This document shows, in pieces, positions 45,342 through 55,065 of a stretch of DNA of 64,000 nucleotides. The notes beneath the pieces were generated by a model. That model made no database searches. It was not told the DNA's origin and saw only the letters and a program-made list of their open reading frames with translations. The position numbers and the translations under genes are program-made. Each line of letters begins with the position of its first letter. The stretch's first letter is position 1. Source of the DNA: Rana temporaria (taxonomy: Eukaryota; Chordata; Amphibia; Anura; Ranidae); the NCBI RefSeq assembly GCF_905171775.1, contig NC_053490.1, positions 31,381,563-31,445,562 of the forward strand. Direction: 5' to 3'.

Positions 45342-45746
45342 TTACACTGTCCAATGTGACTCAAAAGAGATAAGCTGATTGGCTAAGATATTAAGTAATC
45401 ACTCACTAACTTCACTGCCCAGTGCCCATTCGAAAGAACGATTTGAGTACACAAATTTACAAACAGACAAAGAAATGGATTTACAAAACACACAAATGAA
45501 AATACGAACATACGAATGAAAATACAAACAGACAAAGGATTTAACATATGGAATGCAAATCGTTCGTTATAGATGTCATTTTCGTTCTTTTGCTGTTTTG
45601 GTGTTTCGTATTTTAGTAAGTTTGTCCAATCGTAAGTTCGTATTTTCGCTTGTTCGTTATTTTGCTTATTAGTGATTCCGTAATTTTCGTATTTTAGTAC
45701 TTTCAGCTATTCGGATGTTCGAATTGATCCGAATGTACGAATACTT

Positions 45747-45826
45747 AGGCCTCGTACACACAATAGGTTAACCAGAGGACAACGGTCTGATGGACCGTTT
45801 TCATCGGTCAAAACCAAAGCGTGGTC
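45747..45826. mobile_element. F-family end fragment
   Basis: GGCCTCGTACACACAATAGG and GATGGACCGTTTTCATCGGT resemble the left part of the F element at 63296-63696. It is truncated by the next fragment. Confidence 0.5.
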
Positions 45827-46000
45827 CTGTGTGGCGGAAAACTAACACTGCACATCACTCTGAACACACCACCCCCACTGTGAAACATGGTGGTGGCAGC
45901 ATCATGTGGTGGCGATGCTTTTTTCAGCAGGGACAGGGAAGCTGGTCAGAGTTGATAAGATGACGGATGGAGCCAAATACAGGCTGTGTGTTGCAATTGA
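45827..46000 (+). pseudogene. Tc1-like transposase fragment
   Basis: GTGTGGCGGAAAACTAACAC, then ACTGTGAAACATGGTGGTGG and TCAGCAGGGACAGGGAAGCT encode, with frame changes, the VKHGGGS...W..F...G segment and GTGKLVRVD of the Tc1 catalytic domain. Only about 170 bases remain. It is a third distinct Tc1 family in the window. Confidence 0.7.
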
Positions 46001-46214
46001 TGCACACAGCGCAGGAAGACATAACTCTAGTTCCTGCATGCAAGGGTGGCTCCATAGGATGCTGCAAGAGAAAGGAGCCAAACAGGAAACTTGGGGCAGC
46101 AGTCATTGCACCAGCCTTAACTGGAACACAAGGATACAAGATAAAAAAGCTGCATACTCAGTAGGTACCTAAATCAGTTGCTGAAAGTGATTACTGAGGG
46201 TTTAATATCACTTT

Positions 46215-47505
46215 AACTGTCAGGTTATACTACTGCCTTTAGGAGGATACAGGAATTTAACTGTTGGGTTATACTGCCTCCTACAGGAGGACACAGGAAT
46301 TTAACTGTTGGGTTATTCTGCCTCCTACAGGATGATACAGGAATTTAACTGTTGGGTTATACTGCCTCCTACAGGAGGATACAGGAATTTAACTGTTGGG
46401 TTATACTGCAACCTACAGGATGATACAGGAATTTAACCGTTGTGTTATACTGCCTCCTACAGGAGAATACAGGAATTTAACTGTTGGGTTATACTGCTGC
46501 CTACAGGAGGATACAGGATTTTAACTGTTGGGTTATACTGCCTCCTATAGGATGATACAGGAATTTAACTGTTGGGTTATACTGCTGCCTACAGGAGGAT
46601 GCAGGAATTTAACTGTTGGGTTATACTGCCGCCTACAGGATGATACAGGAATTTAACTATTAGGTTATACTGCTGCCCAGAGGAGGATGCAGGAACTTAA
46701 CTGTTATGTTATACTGCTACCCACAGGAGGATACGGGAATTTAACTGTTGGGTTATACTGTCGTCTACAGGAATGTAACTTTTGGTTATACTGCTGCCTA
46801 CAGGAGGATACAGGAATTTAACTGTTGGGTTATACTGCTGCCTACATGAGGATACAGGAATTTAACTGTTGGGTTATACTGTCGTCTACAGGAACATACA
46901 GGAATTTAACTGTTGGGTTATACTGCCGCCTACAGGATGATACAGGAATTTAACTATTAGGTTATACTGCTGCCCAGAGGAGGATGCAGGAACTTAACTG
47001 TTATGTTATACTGCTACCCACAGGAGGATACGGGAATTTAACTGTTGGGTTATACTGTCGTCTACAGGAATGTAACTTTTGGTTATACTGCTGCCTACAG
47101 GAGGATACAGGAATTTAACTGTTGGGTTATACTGCTGCCTACAGGAGGATACAGGAATTTAACTGTTGGGTTATACTGCTGCCTACAGGAGGATGCAGGA
47201 ATTTAACTGTTGGGTTATACTGTCGTCTACAGGAACATACAGGAATTTAACTGTTGGGTTAAACTGCTGCCAACAGGAGTATACAGGAATTTACCTGCTG
47301 GGTTATGCTGCAGCCTACAGGATGATACAGGAATTTAACCGTTAGGTTATACTACTGCCTTTAGGAGGGAGCCTTTAGGAGGGTACACAATGTTAATTGT
47401 AGGGTTATACTGCCACCTACAGGAGAATACAGGAATTTAACTGTTGGGTTATACTGCAGCCTACAGGAAGACACAGGAATTTAACTGTTCGGTTATACTG
47501 CCAAA
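46215..47505. repeat. Minisatellite, unit about 53 bp, with higher-order repeat
   Basis: GGAATTTAACTGTTGGGTTA and TACTGCTGCCTACAGGAGGA recur about 24 times. A block starting GCCGCCTACAGGATGATACA, with the rare variants AACTATTAGG, GCCCAGAGGAGGATGC and GGAATGTAACTTTTGG, occurs twice, about 297 bp apart (near 46629 and 46926). It is therefore a higher-order duplication. A few stray units lie at 47965-48085. It is non-coding and has no spacers. Confidence 0.93.
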
Positions 47506-47519
47506 CAAATACAAGGTGA

Positions 47520-47905
47520 TTTCTAAGCTCATACTTACCAACCAGCCAGCGACCAACCGCATTGACCTGTCTAACAATATGCATTAAGAATAGGGGTTTA
47601 GTCTGCACACATTTTAAAATACATGCATAAGCTACAGGCCCCGTTAAGGCACGGTGTTATCTCTAGTCCCTAACCCTGACTTCTGGGTCTCCACAATGGG
47701 AGCACACGCATATGGAAGTAAGGACAGGTGGACTAGAAGGAGCCTTAAAGGGTGCCTTGACCTGGCCTGTAGTTTACACATGTATTTGCAAATGTGTGCA
47801 GACTAAACCCCTGTTCTTAACGCATATTGTTAGACAGGTCAATTCAGTTGGTCACTGGCTGGCTGGTAAGTTTGAGCTTGGAAGTCTCTGGATTTGTTTG
47901 ACATG
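47520..47905. repeat. Inverted repeat inside the minisatellite region
   Basis: ATTGACCTGTCTAACAATAT with TAGTCTGCACACATTTTAAA on the left pairs with AAATGTGTGCAGACTAAACC and ATATTGTTAGACAGGTCAAT on the right. Arms are about 120-150 bp. GACCTGGCCTGTAGTTTACA and its left counterpart GCTACAGGCC are the inner edges. It is probably a foldback MITE, ends not defined. Confidence 0.65.
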
Positions 47906-48109
47906 TGTCGTCCTTCCAGGGCTCCTTGCTGCAATAAACCAGTTATAGGTGAGTCAGTTGTTTGTATTTGGATTATACTGCCGCCTACAGAAGGATATAG
48001 TAAGGTAAATGTTCGGTTATACTACCGTCTACAGGAGCATGCTAGTATTTAACGGTTATGCTGCTGCTTATAGGAAGATTGGGCACTGGAAAAAAAAATT
48101 AAAGACTCA

Positions 48110-48836
48110 GGCCCAGATTCTCAAAGACTTACGACGGCGTATCTCCAGATACGCCGTCGTAAGTCCGAATGAGCGCCGTCGTATGTATGCGCCTGATTCA
48201 TAGAATCAGTTACGCATACATTCTGCCAAGATACGAGCGGCGTAAGTCTCCTACCCTGTCGTATCTTAGGGTGCATATTTACGCTGCCCGCTAGGTGGCG
48301 CTTCCGTTGATTTCCGCGTTGAATATGCAAATGAGCTATATACGCCGATTCACGAACGTAGGCGCGACCGTCGCATTTAGTAAGACATACGCCGGCGTAA
48401 AGATAAAGCAGGTCTCTAGGTGGCGCAGCCCATGCAAAGTATGGACGTCGGAACAAGCGTATCTTTTTACGTTGTTTGCGTAAGTCGTACGCGAATAAGG
48501 CTGTGTGTAAGTTACGTTCACGTCGTAGGCAGTGTTCAACGTATCTTAGGCATTCTATCCGACGCATGCGCACTGGGATACGTCCACGGACGGCGCATGC
48601 GCCGTTCGTTCAAAACTTAATTTACGTGGGGTCATGCTTTATTTACATAAAACACGCCCACCTTTTCACATTTCGAATTAGGCGCGCTTACGCCGGCACA
48701 TTTACGCTACGCCGCCGTAACTTAGGACGCACATGCTTTGTGAATACAGCACTTGCCTCTCTAAGTTGCGGCGGCGTAGCGTAAATACGATACGCTACGC
48801 CCGCCCACACTTACGCCGCCCTACGTGAATCTAGGC
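48110..48836 (+). mobile_element. B-family GC-rich MITE, copy 5
   Basis: GGCCCAGATTCTC and GTGAATCTAGGC ends are present. CCCGCTAGGTGGCG, TTTGCGTAAGTCGT and GCGCATGCGC are inside. Overlapping frames of up to 150 residues on the minus strand are artefacts of the family sequence. Confidence 0.82.
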
Positions 48837-48851
48837 TATAATGTACTCTAA

Positions 48852-49054
48852 TGCCTCGTACACACAGCCGGACTTTAAAAAAATGGGCTTTTTTTCTCGG
48901 AAAGTCCGGCCGTGTGTAGCCTCCATCTGACTTTTTTTGTCGGAAGTCCGACGGACCTTAGATAGAGAACCTGTTCTCTATCTTTCCGTCGGACTTCCGA
49001 CGGACTCACAGCAGACTTTTGCATGGTCAAAAGTCTGACCGTGTGTACGAGGCA
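48852..49054. mobile_element. D-like Harbinger MITE (TAA duplication)
   Basis: TGCCTCGTACACACAGCCGG and TCTGACCGTGTGTACGAGGCA are flanked by TAA (48849-48851 and 49055-49057). GATAGAGAACCTGTTCTCTATC is a central palindrome. It sits 15 bp from one B element and 33 bp from the next. Confidence 0.82.
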
Positions 49055-49086
49055 TAAGAAAATAATCTTATAGTACAAAACTCCGT

Positions 49087-50469
49087 GGGCCAGATTCACA
49101 CACAAATACGTTGCGCAGCGCCGGCGTAACGTATCCCATTTACGTTACACCGCCGCAAGTTTACAGCGTAAGTGCCTGATTCACAAGCACTTACCTGTAA
49201 ACTTGCGGCGGTGTAACATAAATTCGCTCGGCGCAAGCCCGCCTAATTCAAATTCCCACGCCGAACGTACTGCGCATGCTCCGTCCGTCAAATTACCCGA
49301 CGTGCTTTGCGCTAAATGGATGTCATTGGTTTCGACGTTAACGTAAATGGCGTCCAGCGCCATTCACGGACGACTTGTGCAAACGACGTGATTTTTCAAA
49401 TTTCGACGCGGGAACGACGGCCATACTTAACATTGGCTAGTCCACCTAGAGGGCAGCCTTAGTTTTACGCTGCGTATCTCGACGGAAACGATGGAAAGTT
49501 AGAGCGACGGGTAAAGCGTACGTTCGTGAATCGCCTTAACTAGTCATTTGCATATTCCACGCCGACCGCAATGGAATCGCCACCTAGCGGTCGGCCTAGA
49601 ATTGCATCTTAAGATCCGACGGTGTAAGTCAATTACACCTGTCGGATCTTAGGGCTATCTATGCGTAACTGGGGTAGATTCAAGAAGCAATTGCGCCTGT
49701 GTAACCATAGGTTACACAGCGCAATTGCTTACTTGCCCCGGCGTAATGAGTGCTCCTGATTCAGGAACCTCGTTACACCGACTGCAGCCTAAGATCTGCG
49801 CGGCATAAGGCTCTTATGCCCGCATATCTTAGGCTGCATTCTTGCGTTGGCCGCTAGGTGGCGTTTCCGTTGTGCTCAGCGTATAGTATGCAAATTGCAT
49901 ACTAACACCGATTCACAACGTTGCGCGAGCCCTGTGTACGCAATTTACGTTGTTTACGTACGGCGGTTTTCGCGCAAGGCTGCCCCTGCTATTAGCAGGG
50001 GCAGCCCATGTTACGTATACCCGTCGTTCCCGCGTCGCGAAATTTGAATTATACGTAGTTTGCGTAAGTGAATCGTGAATGGCGCTGGACGCCATTCACG
50101 TTCACTTTGAAGCAAATGACGACCTTGCGACGTCATTTGCCGCAATGCACGTCAGGAAAGTTTCCAGACGGAGCATGCGCTCTACGATCGGCGCGGGAAC
50201 GCGCCTAATTTAAATGATTCCCGCCCCCTATGGGATCATTTAAATTGTGCGATCTTCTGCTTCTGCTCCGTGAATCGAGGGCAGCGCAAAAAAATTGCGG
50301 GGGCGCAGGGCAAAATCGTTGCCCTGCGCCTCCGTAAAAAAAGCGCAATTCTTACTGAATCTGGCCCACTGATTCTATGAATCAGCCGCATAGATACGAC
50401 AATCGTATCTCAGAGATACAACGGCGTATCAGGAGATACGCCGTCGTATCTCTTCTGTGAATCTGGCCC
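49087..50469. mobile_element. B-family MITE split by another B-family MITE
   Basis: The outer element (GGGCCAGATTCAC ... GTGAATCTGGCCC) is interrupted in the phrase GCGTAACT|GATTCTATG. The uninterrupted phrase occurs at about 61288-61306. The outer copy is in minus orientation. Confidence 0.85.
49671..50367 (+). mobile_element. B-family MITE, nested, divergent subfamily
   Basis: GGGGTAGATTCAAGAAG and CTTACTGAATCTGGCCC are flanked by ACT (49668-49670 and 50368-50370). It shares GGCCGCTAGGTGGCG and GTCGTTCCCGCGTCG with other copies but has distinct ends (GCAATTGCGCCTGTGTAACC). It inserted after the outer copy. Confidence 0.85.
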
Positions 50470-50479
50470 ACGTACTTTA

Positions 50480-51215
50480 GGTGCAGCAGAGCTTTTGTAA
50501 GGACTATTTTTTTTTTTTCCCCTGGCACTGAATTCTAGAATCTCCAGTATTTTATCTTCCCAAAAATCAGGCGTCCAGCCTTTGTATATGTACGGCAGCG
50601 CAGGGACAGAACATTGAGTTATGTCACTCCGACAATGTTCCCATTAGCCGTCCATTCATCTCCCCTACGAATGATGAATCGCAGCCAGTGTTCCGCTCTT
50701 CTTCCTAGGAATGAAGGACATTTTTTTTTTTTACCATATTCGTTTTCAAAACATAGCGTCCTCTTGAAACCGAACGCCCAGAATGGGGTCACGGGTAGGG
50801 GCGTCTTTTCAATCCCCAGTAATGATCTGTTGAAGGGCTGTGATCCAGGCGAGAGCTCTGCCTTTGTTCTGCTGTCACCCGATAGCCTGCACCTTGACGT
50901 GTGAATGAAAAGGTGAGACTGGACAGGGAGAAGTGGCTGTTCTCCTGGTGACACCACACTTGGCGTCTAAATATATCACCCGCATTTATCTGGAGAGACA
51001 TCTCTTTTGGCCTGGATACTGTTCTCTTTTTGTTGTCACTGACCCTTGAGCCGTTTAGAGGTCTTAAGGAAGAACTTCTCTAAGCATTGTTACCATCTAA
51101 AATATTGCATAAACTGGCATGTCCACCGAGAAGCCATCATTTTATGACCACTGACTGGTTAAATGAATAACATTAATTATCTCATTACAATGGCATCTGA
51201 AAGTCGCGGGATATA
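50480..51215. promoter_or_regulatory. Single-copy island in intron 1, candidate enhancer
   Basis: No repeat termini are visible. It contains GCCTTTGTTCTGC near 50859 (a TCF/LEF-like core), GTCTAAATATATCACC, CACCTTGACGTGTGAATG and AATAACATTAATTATCTC. A poly-T of about 12 bases lies near 50722. It is 3.3-4.0 kb before exon 2. Function is inference from composition. Confidence 0.35.
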
Positions 51216-51223
51216 TTAGCCAG

Positions 51224-52467
51224 CACTGGTGGCTGGTGCTCAAAATTTTTGGGGGGGCACAAACAAACTGAAAAATTCAGAAAAAAAAACATCTATTGCA
51301 GCCTCACTGTGCCCATCAAACGCAGCCACTGTACCAAACGCAGTCACTGTGCCCATCAAACGCAGCCACAGTAGCAAGCGCAGCCACTGTGTCCATCAAA
51401 CGCAGCCTCTGTGTCCATCAAACGCAGCCACTGTGTCCATCAAACGCAGCCACTGTACCAAACGCAGCCACTGTGCCCATCAAACACAGCCACTGTACCA
51501 AACGCAGCCACTGTGTCCATCAAACGCAGCCACTGTACCAAACGCAGCCACTGTGCCCATCAAACACAGCCACTGTACCAAACGCAGCCACTGTGCCCAT
51601 CAAACGCAGCCACTGTACCAAACGCAGCCACTGTGTCCATCAAACGCAGCCACTGTATCAAACGCAGCCACTGTGCCCATCAAACACAGCCACTGTGCTC
51701 ATCAAACGCAGCCACTGTGCCCCAAATGTTGCCACTGTGCCCCAAATGTTGCCACTGTGCCCCAAATGCTGCCATTGTGCCCCAAGTGCTGCCACTGTGC
51801 CCCAAATGTTGCCACTGTGCCCCAAGTGCTGCCACTGTACCCCAAATGTTGCCACTGTGCTCCAAGTGCTGCCACTGTGCCCCAAGTGCTGCCACTGTTC
51901 CCCAAATATGCCACTGTGCCCCAAGTGCTGCCACTGTGCCCCCCACCCGCCGTCTGCCCGGCCCTTACCTCGTCTAAGGTGGGCAGTGAGTGACGGCGGA
52001 AGGCGGTGAGCGGTGCCCTCCATTTCTTCCTTGATATCTTCTTGTCTTCTCCCACCCGCTCCTCCTCTCGTCCTCTCCTATAATTGGACACCTTATAGGC
52101 GTCCAATCGCAGTGCATGTCCTTTCAGCCAATAAGGTGACAGGTAGCACAGACCCCGTGCACCTGATTGGCTGAGAGGCGGGTCAGTGTTAGCAAAGCAA
52201 ATTCCTTCGCTTTGCTAACACACAGCTGAGTGAATAGCAAAGGCATAGCGTTGCGCCCGCTATTCACATTTTTGGACGCCTATTATAGCCAATGGCTCTA
52301 ATCAGCTGCTTCCCGAAAAACACCCCTGCCGCTGTAATTCAGGTGCCCGACGCTCGAAAAGGGGCCAGGCACCTAAATAGGGGTTGTCAGCTGCGACCAT
52401 AGATAGATTCATGCAATACATGAATCTATCTATGGTCCTGCGCCCTTTTTGGACTCATCCGCCACTG
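51224..52467 (+). mobile_element. CACTGGTGGCTGG element with minisatellite core
   Basis: The left end CACTGGTGGCTGGTGCTCA and right end CATCCGCCACTG enclose a minisatellite (51296-51945) and a right part with TCAGCCAATAAGGTGACAGG, CACCTGATTGGCTGAGAGG and ATTCATGCAATACATGAATC hairpins. 55066-56182 is the same kind of element in reverse with a different array. Its class is unknown; the CACTG start recalls CACTA elements, without proof. Confidence 0.65.
51296..51945. repeat. CAAACGCAGCCACTGT minisatellite, two unit types
   Basis: Units of about 22 bp (CATCAAACGCAGCCACTGTG) with interspersed 18-bp ACCAAACGCAGCCACTGT variants occupy 51296-51718. Then 20-bp units (GCCACTGTGCCCCAAATGTT) occupy 51719-51945. 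The array is open in several frames and gives false proteins of up to 254 residues. Confidence 0.93.
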
Positions 52468-52539
52468 TTAGGCAGCAATTAAACATGTTATCCATGAAGT
52501 TAATTTGTGGAAAACAGAAGAAATGGGCATAGCCGTTTG

Positions 52540-52800
52540 TTGTGTATGGGGCTATGTAGCCCATGCTGCCCCGTGTCTACAGCCAAAAGAACCTACAATG
52601 GGCATGTGAGCATCAGGACAGGACTATGGAGCAATGGATGAAGGTGGCCTGGTCTGATGTATCACGTTTTATTTTACATCATGTGGATGGCCGGGTGCGT
52701 GTGCATCACTTACCTGGGAACGAGATGGCACCAGGATGCCTTATGGGAAGAAGTGGAGGCAGTGTGATGCTTTGGGCAATGTTCTGCTGGGAAACCTTGA
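52540..52800 (+). pseudogene. Tc1-like transposase fragment
   Basis: The plus strand encodes QWACEHQDRTMEQWMKVAWS and DVSRFILHHVDGRVRVHHLP, then GNEMAPGC and GGSVMLWAMFCWETL, the middle of a Tc1 transposase catalytic domain (including the WSDE-type motif, here WSDVS in place of the usual WSDES). The N-terminus and the last catalytic residue are missing. It belongs to a different Tc1 family from the copies at 24.7 and 28.8 kb. Confidence 0.82.
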
Positions 52801-52911
52801 GGCCCCATTCACACCTCAGCGTTTTTGTAGCTGTAAGCCTAAAGCTCTAAAATGCTGGAGGAGACAAATAACAAATATTCTCTATGGAGTTGGTTCACAT
52901 CTACACTCCAA

Positions 52912-53657
52912 GGGCTAGATTCAGCAAGGATTTACGCGGGCGTATCTATAGATACGCCGTGTAAATTCAAAGCTGCGCCGGCGTATCTTCTTTCTGTATC
53001 CAGAAAGCAAGATACGCCGAAATTAGCCTAAGATCCGACTGGCGTAAGTCTCCTACGCCATCGTATCTTAGGGTGCATATTTACGCTGGCCGCTAGGTGG
53101 CGCTTTCGTCGTTTTCGGCGTAGAATATGCAAATGACCTAGATACGCCGATTCACAAACGTACGTGCGCCCGGCGGAATTTTTTACGTAGTTTGCGTAAG
53201 GCTTTTCCGGCGTAACGTTGCTCCTGCTTTGCTTCTATGAGGCGTACGCAATGTTAAGTATGGACGTCGTTCCCGCGTCAAATTTAGAATTTTTTACGTC
53301 GTTTGCGTAAGTCGTTCGCGAATAGGGCTTTGCGTAAATTACATCCACGTCGAAAGCATTGACAATTTGCGGCGGAATTTCGAGCATGCGCACTGGGATT
53401 CTTTCACGAACGGCGCATGCACCGTTCGTTAAAGACGTCATTTACGTGGGGTCATGTTTTATTTTCATAAAACACGCCCACCTCTTGCAAATTTGAATTC
53501 GGCGCGCTTACGCCGGCTGATTTACGCTACGCCGCCGCAACTTACGGAGCAAGTGCTTTGTGAATACTGCACTTGCCCGTCTAAGTTGCGGCGGCGTAGT
53601 GTAAATAACATACGCTACGCCCGCACAAACTTACGGCGGGCTACTTGAATCTAGCCC
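52912..53657 (+). mobile_element. B-family GC-rich MITE, copy 7
   Basis: GGGCTAGATTCAGC and CTTGAATCTAGCCC ends are present. The interior is closest to the copy at 25511-26240 (for example CGCCGATTCACAAACGTACG and GCAAGTGCTTTGTGAATACT in both). Confidence 0.85.
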
Positions 53658-53659
53658 TA

Positions 53660-54490
53660 AGTCGCCTGAAGCTCAAAAAAGTTCTGGCTCTTTTTTTGTA
53701 GCTCAAATCAGGCAGACTTGGGCGATTTTGCCGCGTGTTTATTCCCATCAAAATAAATGCAAACGTGCAACTTACCCACTCAAATTAGGCAGATTTGCAT
53801 GTTTTGTCACACATTTTTGTGCGGTTTTCTGCTCAAATGAAAAAAATTCAAGAAAAAATTAATAATAATATATGAATAAATAAATGTAAAATTACACAAA
53901 TAACTAAAAATCATCATAAATAAATAATAAATTAATTAATAATATGTAAAAATAAATACTTAACCCTTAACCTTAAAAAAATATTAAATACATTTCTTAT
54001 AATATATATAATACTATTATATAAACGCCTTTTGGGACTACGCATTGACTGGATGGTGTATGGGACGCCTACAGTATATGAACTTTTGATTATATTTATT
54101 CTACATTATATGGACTTTTTGATCACTATTTTTATTTTTATCATATTTCCGTATTATTTATTATGCACTAACATATAGGGTTGGGAATTGTATATGATTA
54201 AGGTATTTTGATTTGAAATTGCAAGGTATTTCACCATTCATGTGAGGTATCACCGCGATTGACAGAGCAAGATCAATAGTTCTAGCGCCAGACCTCCTGT
54301 GTTACTCTAAACTGGTAACCTCTAAAGGCTTTTAAAATGTCGCCTATGGAGATTTTTATGTACCCACCCACTAAGATTTATGAAAGCGTACTTTTTCCTG
54401 AAACTTTGCGTTCAGGTAATTGCTGCCTATAGATGCCTATAGATGAGGTCACATGACACTGTGCAAGGTCTGATGTTCTCTTTTCCTTTC
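53660..54490. other. End of intron 1, unassigned with G-like piece
   Basis: GTGAGGTATCACCGCGATTG near 54241 resembles the G-related element near 33525, so an old fragment is likely. AT-rich A/T runs dominate 53840-54010. No extra exon is seen before 54502. Confidence 0.35.
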
Positions 54491-54501
54491 TTCTGATGCA
54501 G

Positions 54502-54737
54502 AGCACTATCGAAGACTTCAGCATCCCTTGCCCTGAACCAGACCCAGCACTGCAAGCAGCTGGACGGCCTGGTCTCCTCTCAGACGCAGCTGTGCCGGAG
54601 TAACCTAGAACTGATGCAGACCATCGTCCTGGCAGCTAAGGAGGTGAAGAAGACATGCATCAAAGCATTCACCGACATGAGGTGGAACTGCACGTCCATT
54701 GAGCTGGCACCCAACTTCAACCAGGATTTGGAGAGAG
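54502..54737 (+). CDS. wnt11: wnt11 coding exon 2 (N-terminal Wnt domain)
   Basis: This 236-nt exon is bounded by the acceptor TTCTGATGCAG at 54491-54501 and the donor G|GTAGGG at 54738. It completes codon 26 and adds 78 residues, reaching residue 104 and ending in phase 1. Family hallmarks are LALNQTQHCKQL, QLCRSNLELM, FTDMRWNC and SIELAPN...DLER. The cysteines fall at about residues 43, 57, 78 and 89, which are expected disulphide positions of the Wnt N-terminal domain. N-glycosylation sequons are NQT at residue 38 and NCT at residue 88. The frame is open and uninterrupted, so nothing suggests a pseudogene. Exons 3 onward, which include the serine that receives palmitoleate and the C-terminal cysteine-rich domain, are not in the remaining 9.3 kb and must lie downstream. 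Confidence 0.95.
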
Positions 54738-55060
54738 GTAGGGAACGGGGAATAACTCGATAATCCCGCTTTGCTTTTCACGTTTTACTGATCATCCTGA
54801 CGCACTTAAGACTTTTCTAAAATCTTGTGATTTTTGGTCACTCGTGTTTCTCCTCTCAAGGTAAAATGTAAAATTATTATTAGGAAAGGTATTATGACCT
54901 GGTGTAAGGGGTTTAAGGTATACAGGATGTGTGTCTTGTAATTTAAAGTGTTTAAACTGGTGCAGATGGATACTGACTGTTGTGGCAGGAAAGATCAATC
55001 AGACAGGTATGGTGACCTTGGCCAAACATTATCATCCCCCCATGAGATAAGGCTTGAAGT
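54738..55060 (+). other. wnt11: Start of wnt11 intron 2
   Basis: This is the intronic sequence following the GTAGGG donor. No repeat or exon is recognised before the element at 55066. Confidence 0.6.
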
Positions 55061-55065
55061 ACTTC

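Larger units (their letters stand above)
43759..45745. mobile_element. Large ATTCGTAA-rich element, host of nested copies, right end lost
   Basis: It starts TAGACATGTGCACAACAAC and is filled with TTCGTAATTT/TTTTCGT words. The complete relative at 60040-61634 gives its structure. It contains a snapback arm (43960-44540), an I element (44636-44959) and a D element (45090-45341). At about 45746 it runs into an F-family end. Confidence 0.65.
36126..54501 (+). other. wnt11: wnt11 intron 1
   Basis: This 18,376-bp intron runs from GTAAGT at 36126 to CAG at 54499-54501 and is phase 2. Apart from single-copy islands at about 40.4-41.4 and 50.5-51.2 kb it consists largely of repeats: a local duplication just after the donor, a CR1-like LINE fragment, a hAT element, TTAA elements, minisatellites at 42.1-43.0, 46.2-47.5 and 51.3-51.9 kb, and several B-family elements. 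It is long, in keeping with expansion by transposons. Confidence 0.88.

Noticed and set aside
46215..47505. Possible CRISPR-like array of regular ~53-bp units
   Set aside because: The units are continuous tandem repeats without unique spacers, and the genome is vertebrate.
48121..48573. 150-residue minus-strand frame and similar frames in B-family elements
   Set aside because: Different B copies give different, mutually inconsistent frames. The elements are non-coding with extensive hairpins.
50614..50957. 96- and 112-residue frames on opposite strands within the 50.5-51.2 kb island
   Set aside because: They overlap on opposite strands, have no recognisable domain and lack splice or promoter context. 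The sequence looks non-coding.
51229..52009. Overlapping reading frames of 188-254 residues rich in Ser-His-Cys-Ala and Ala-Thr-Val-Pro repeats
   Set aside because: They lie on a ~20-22-bp minisatellite that is open in several frames at once. The repeat, not selection, explains the frames.
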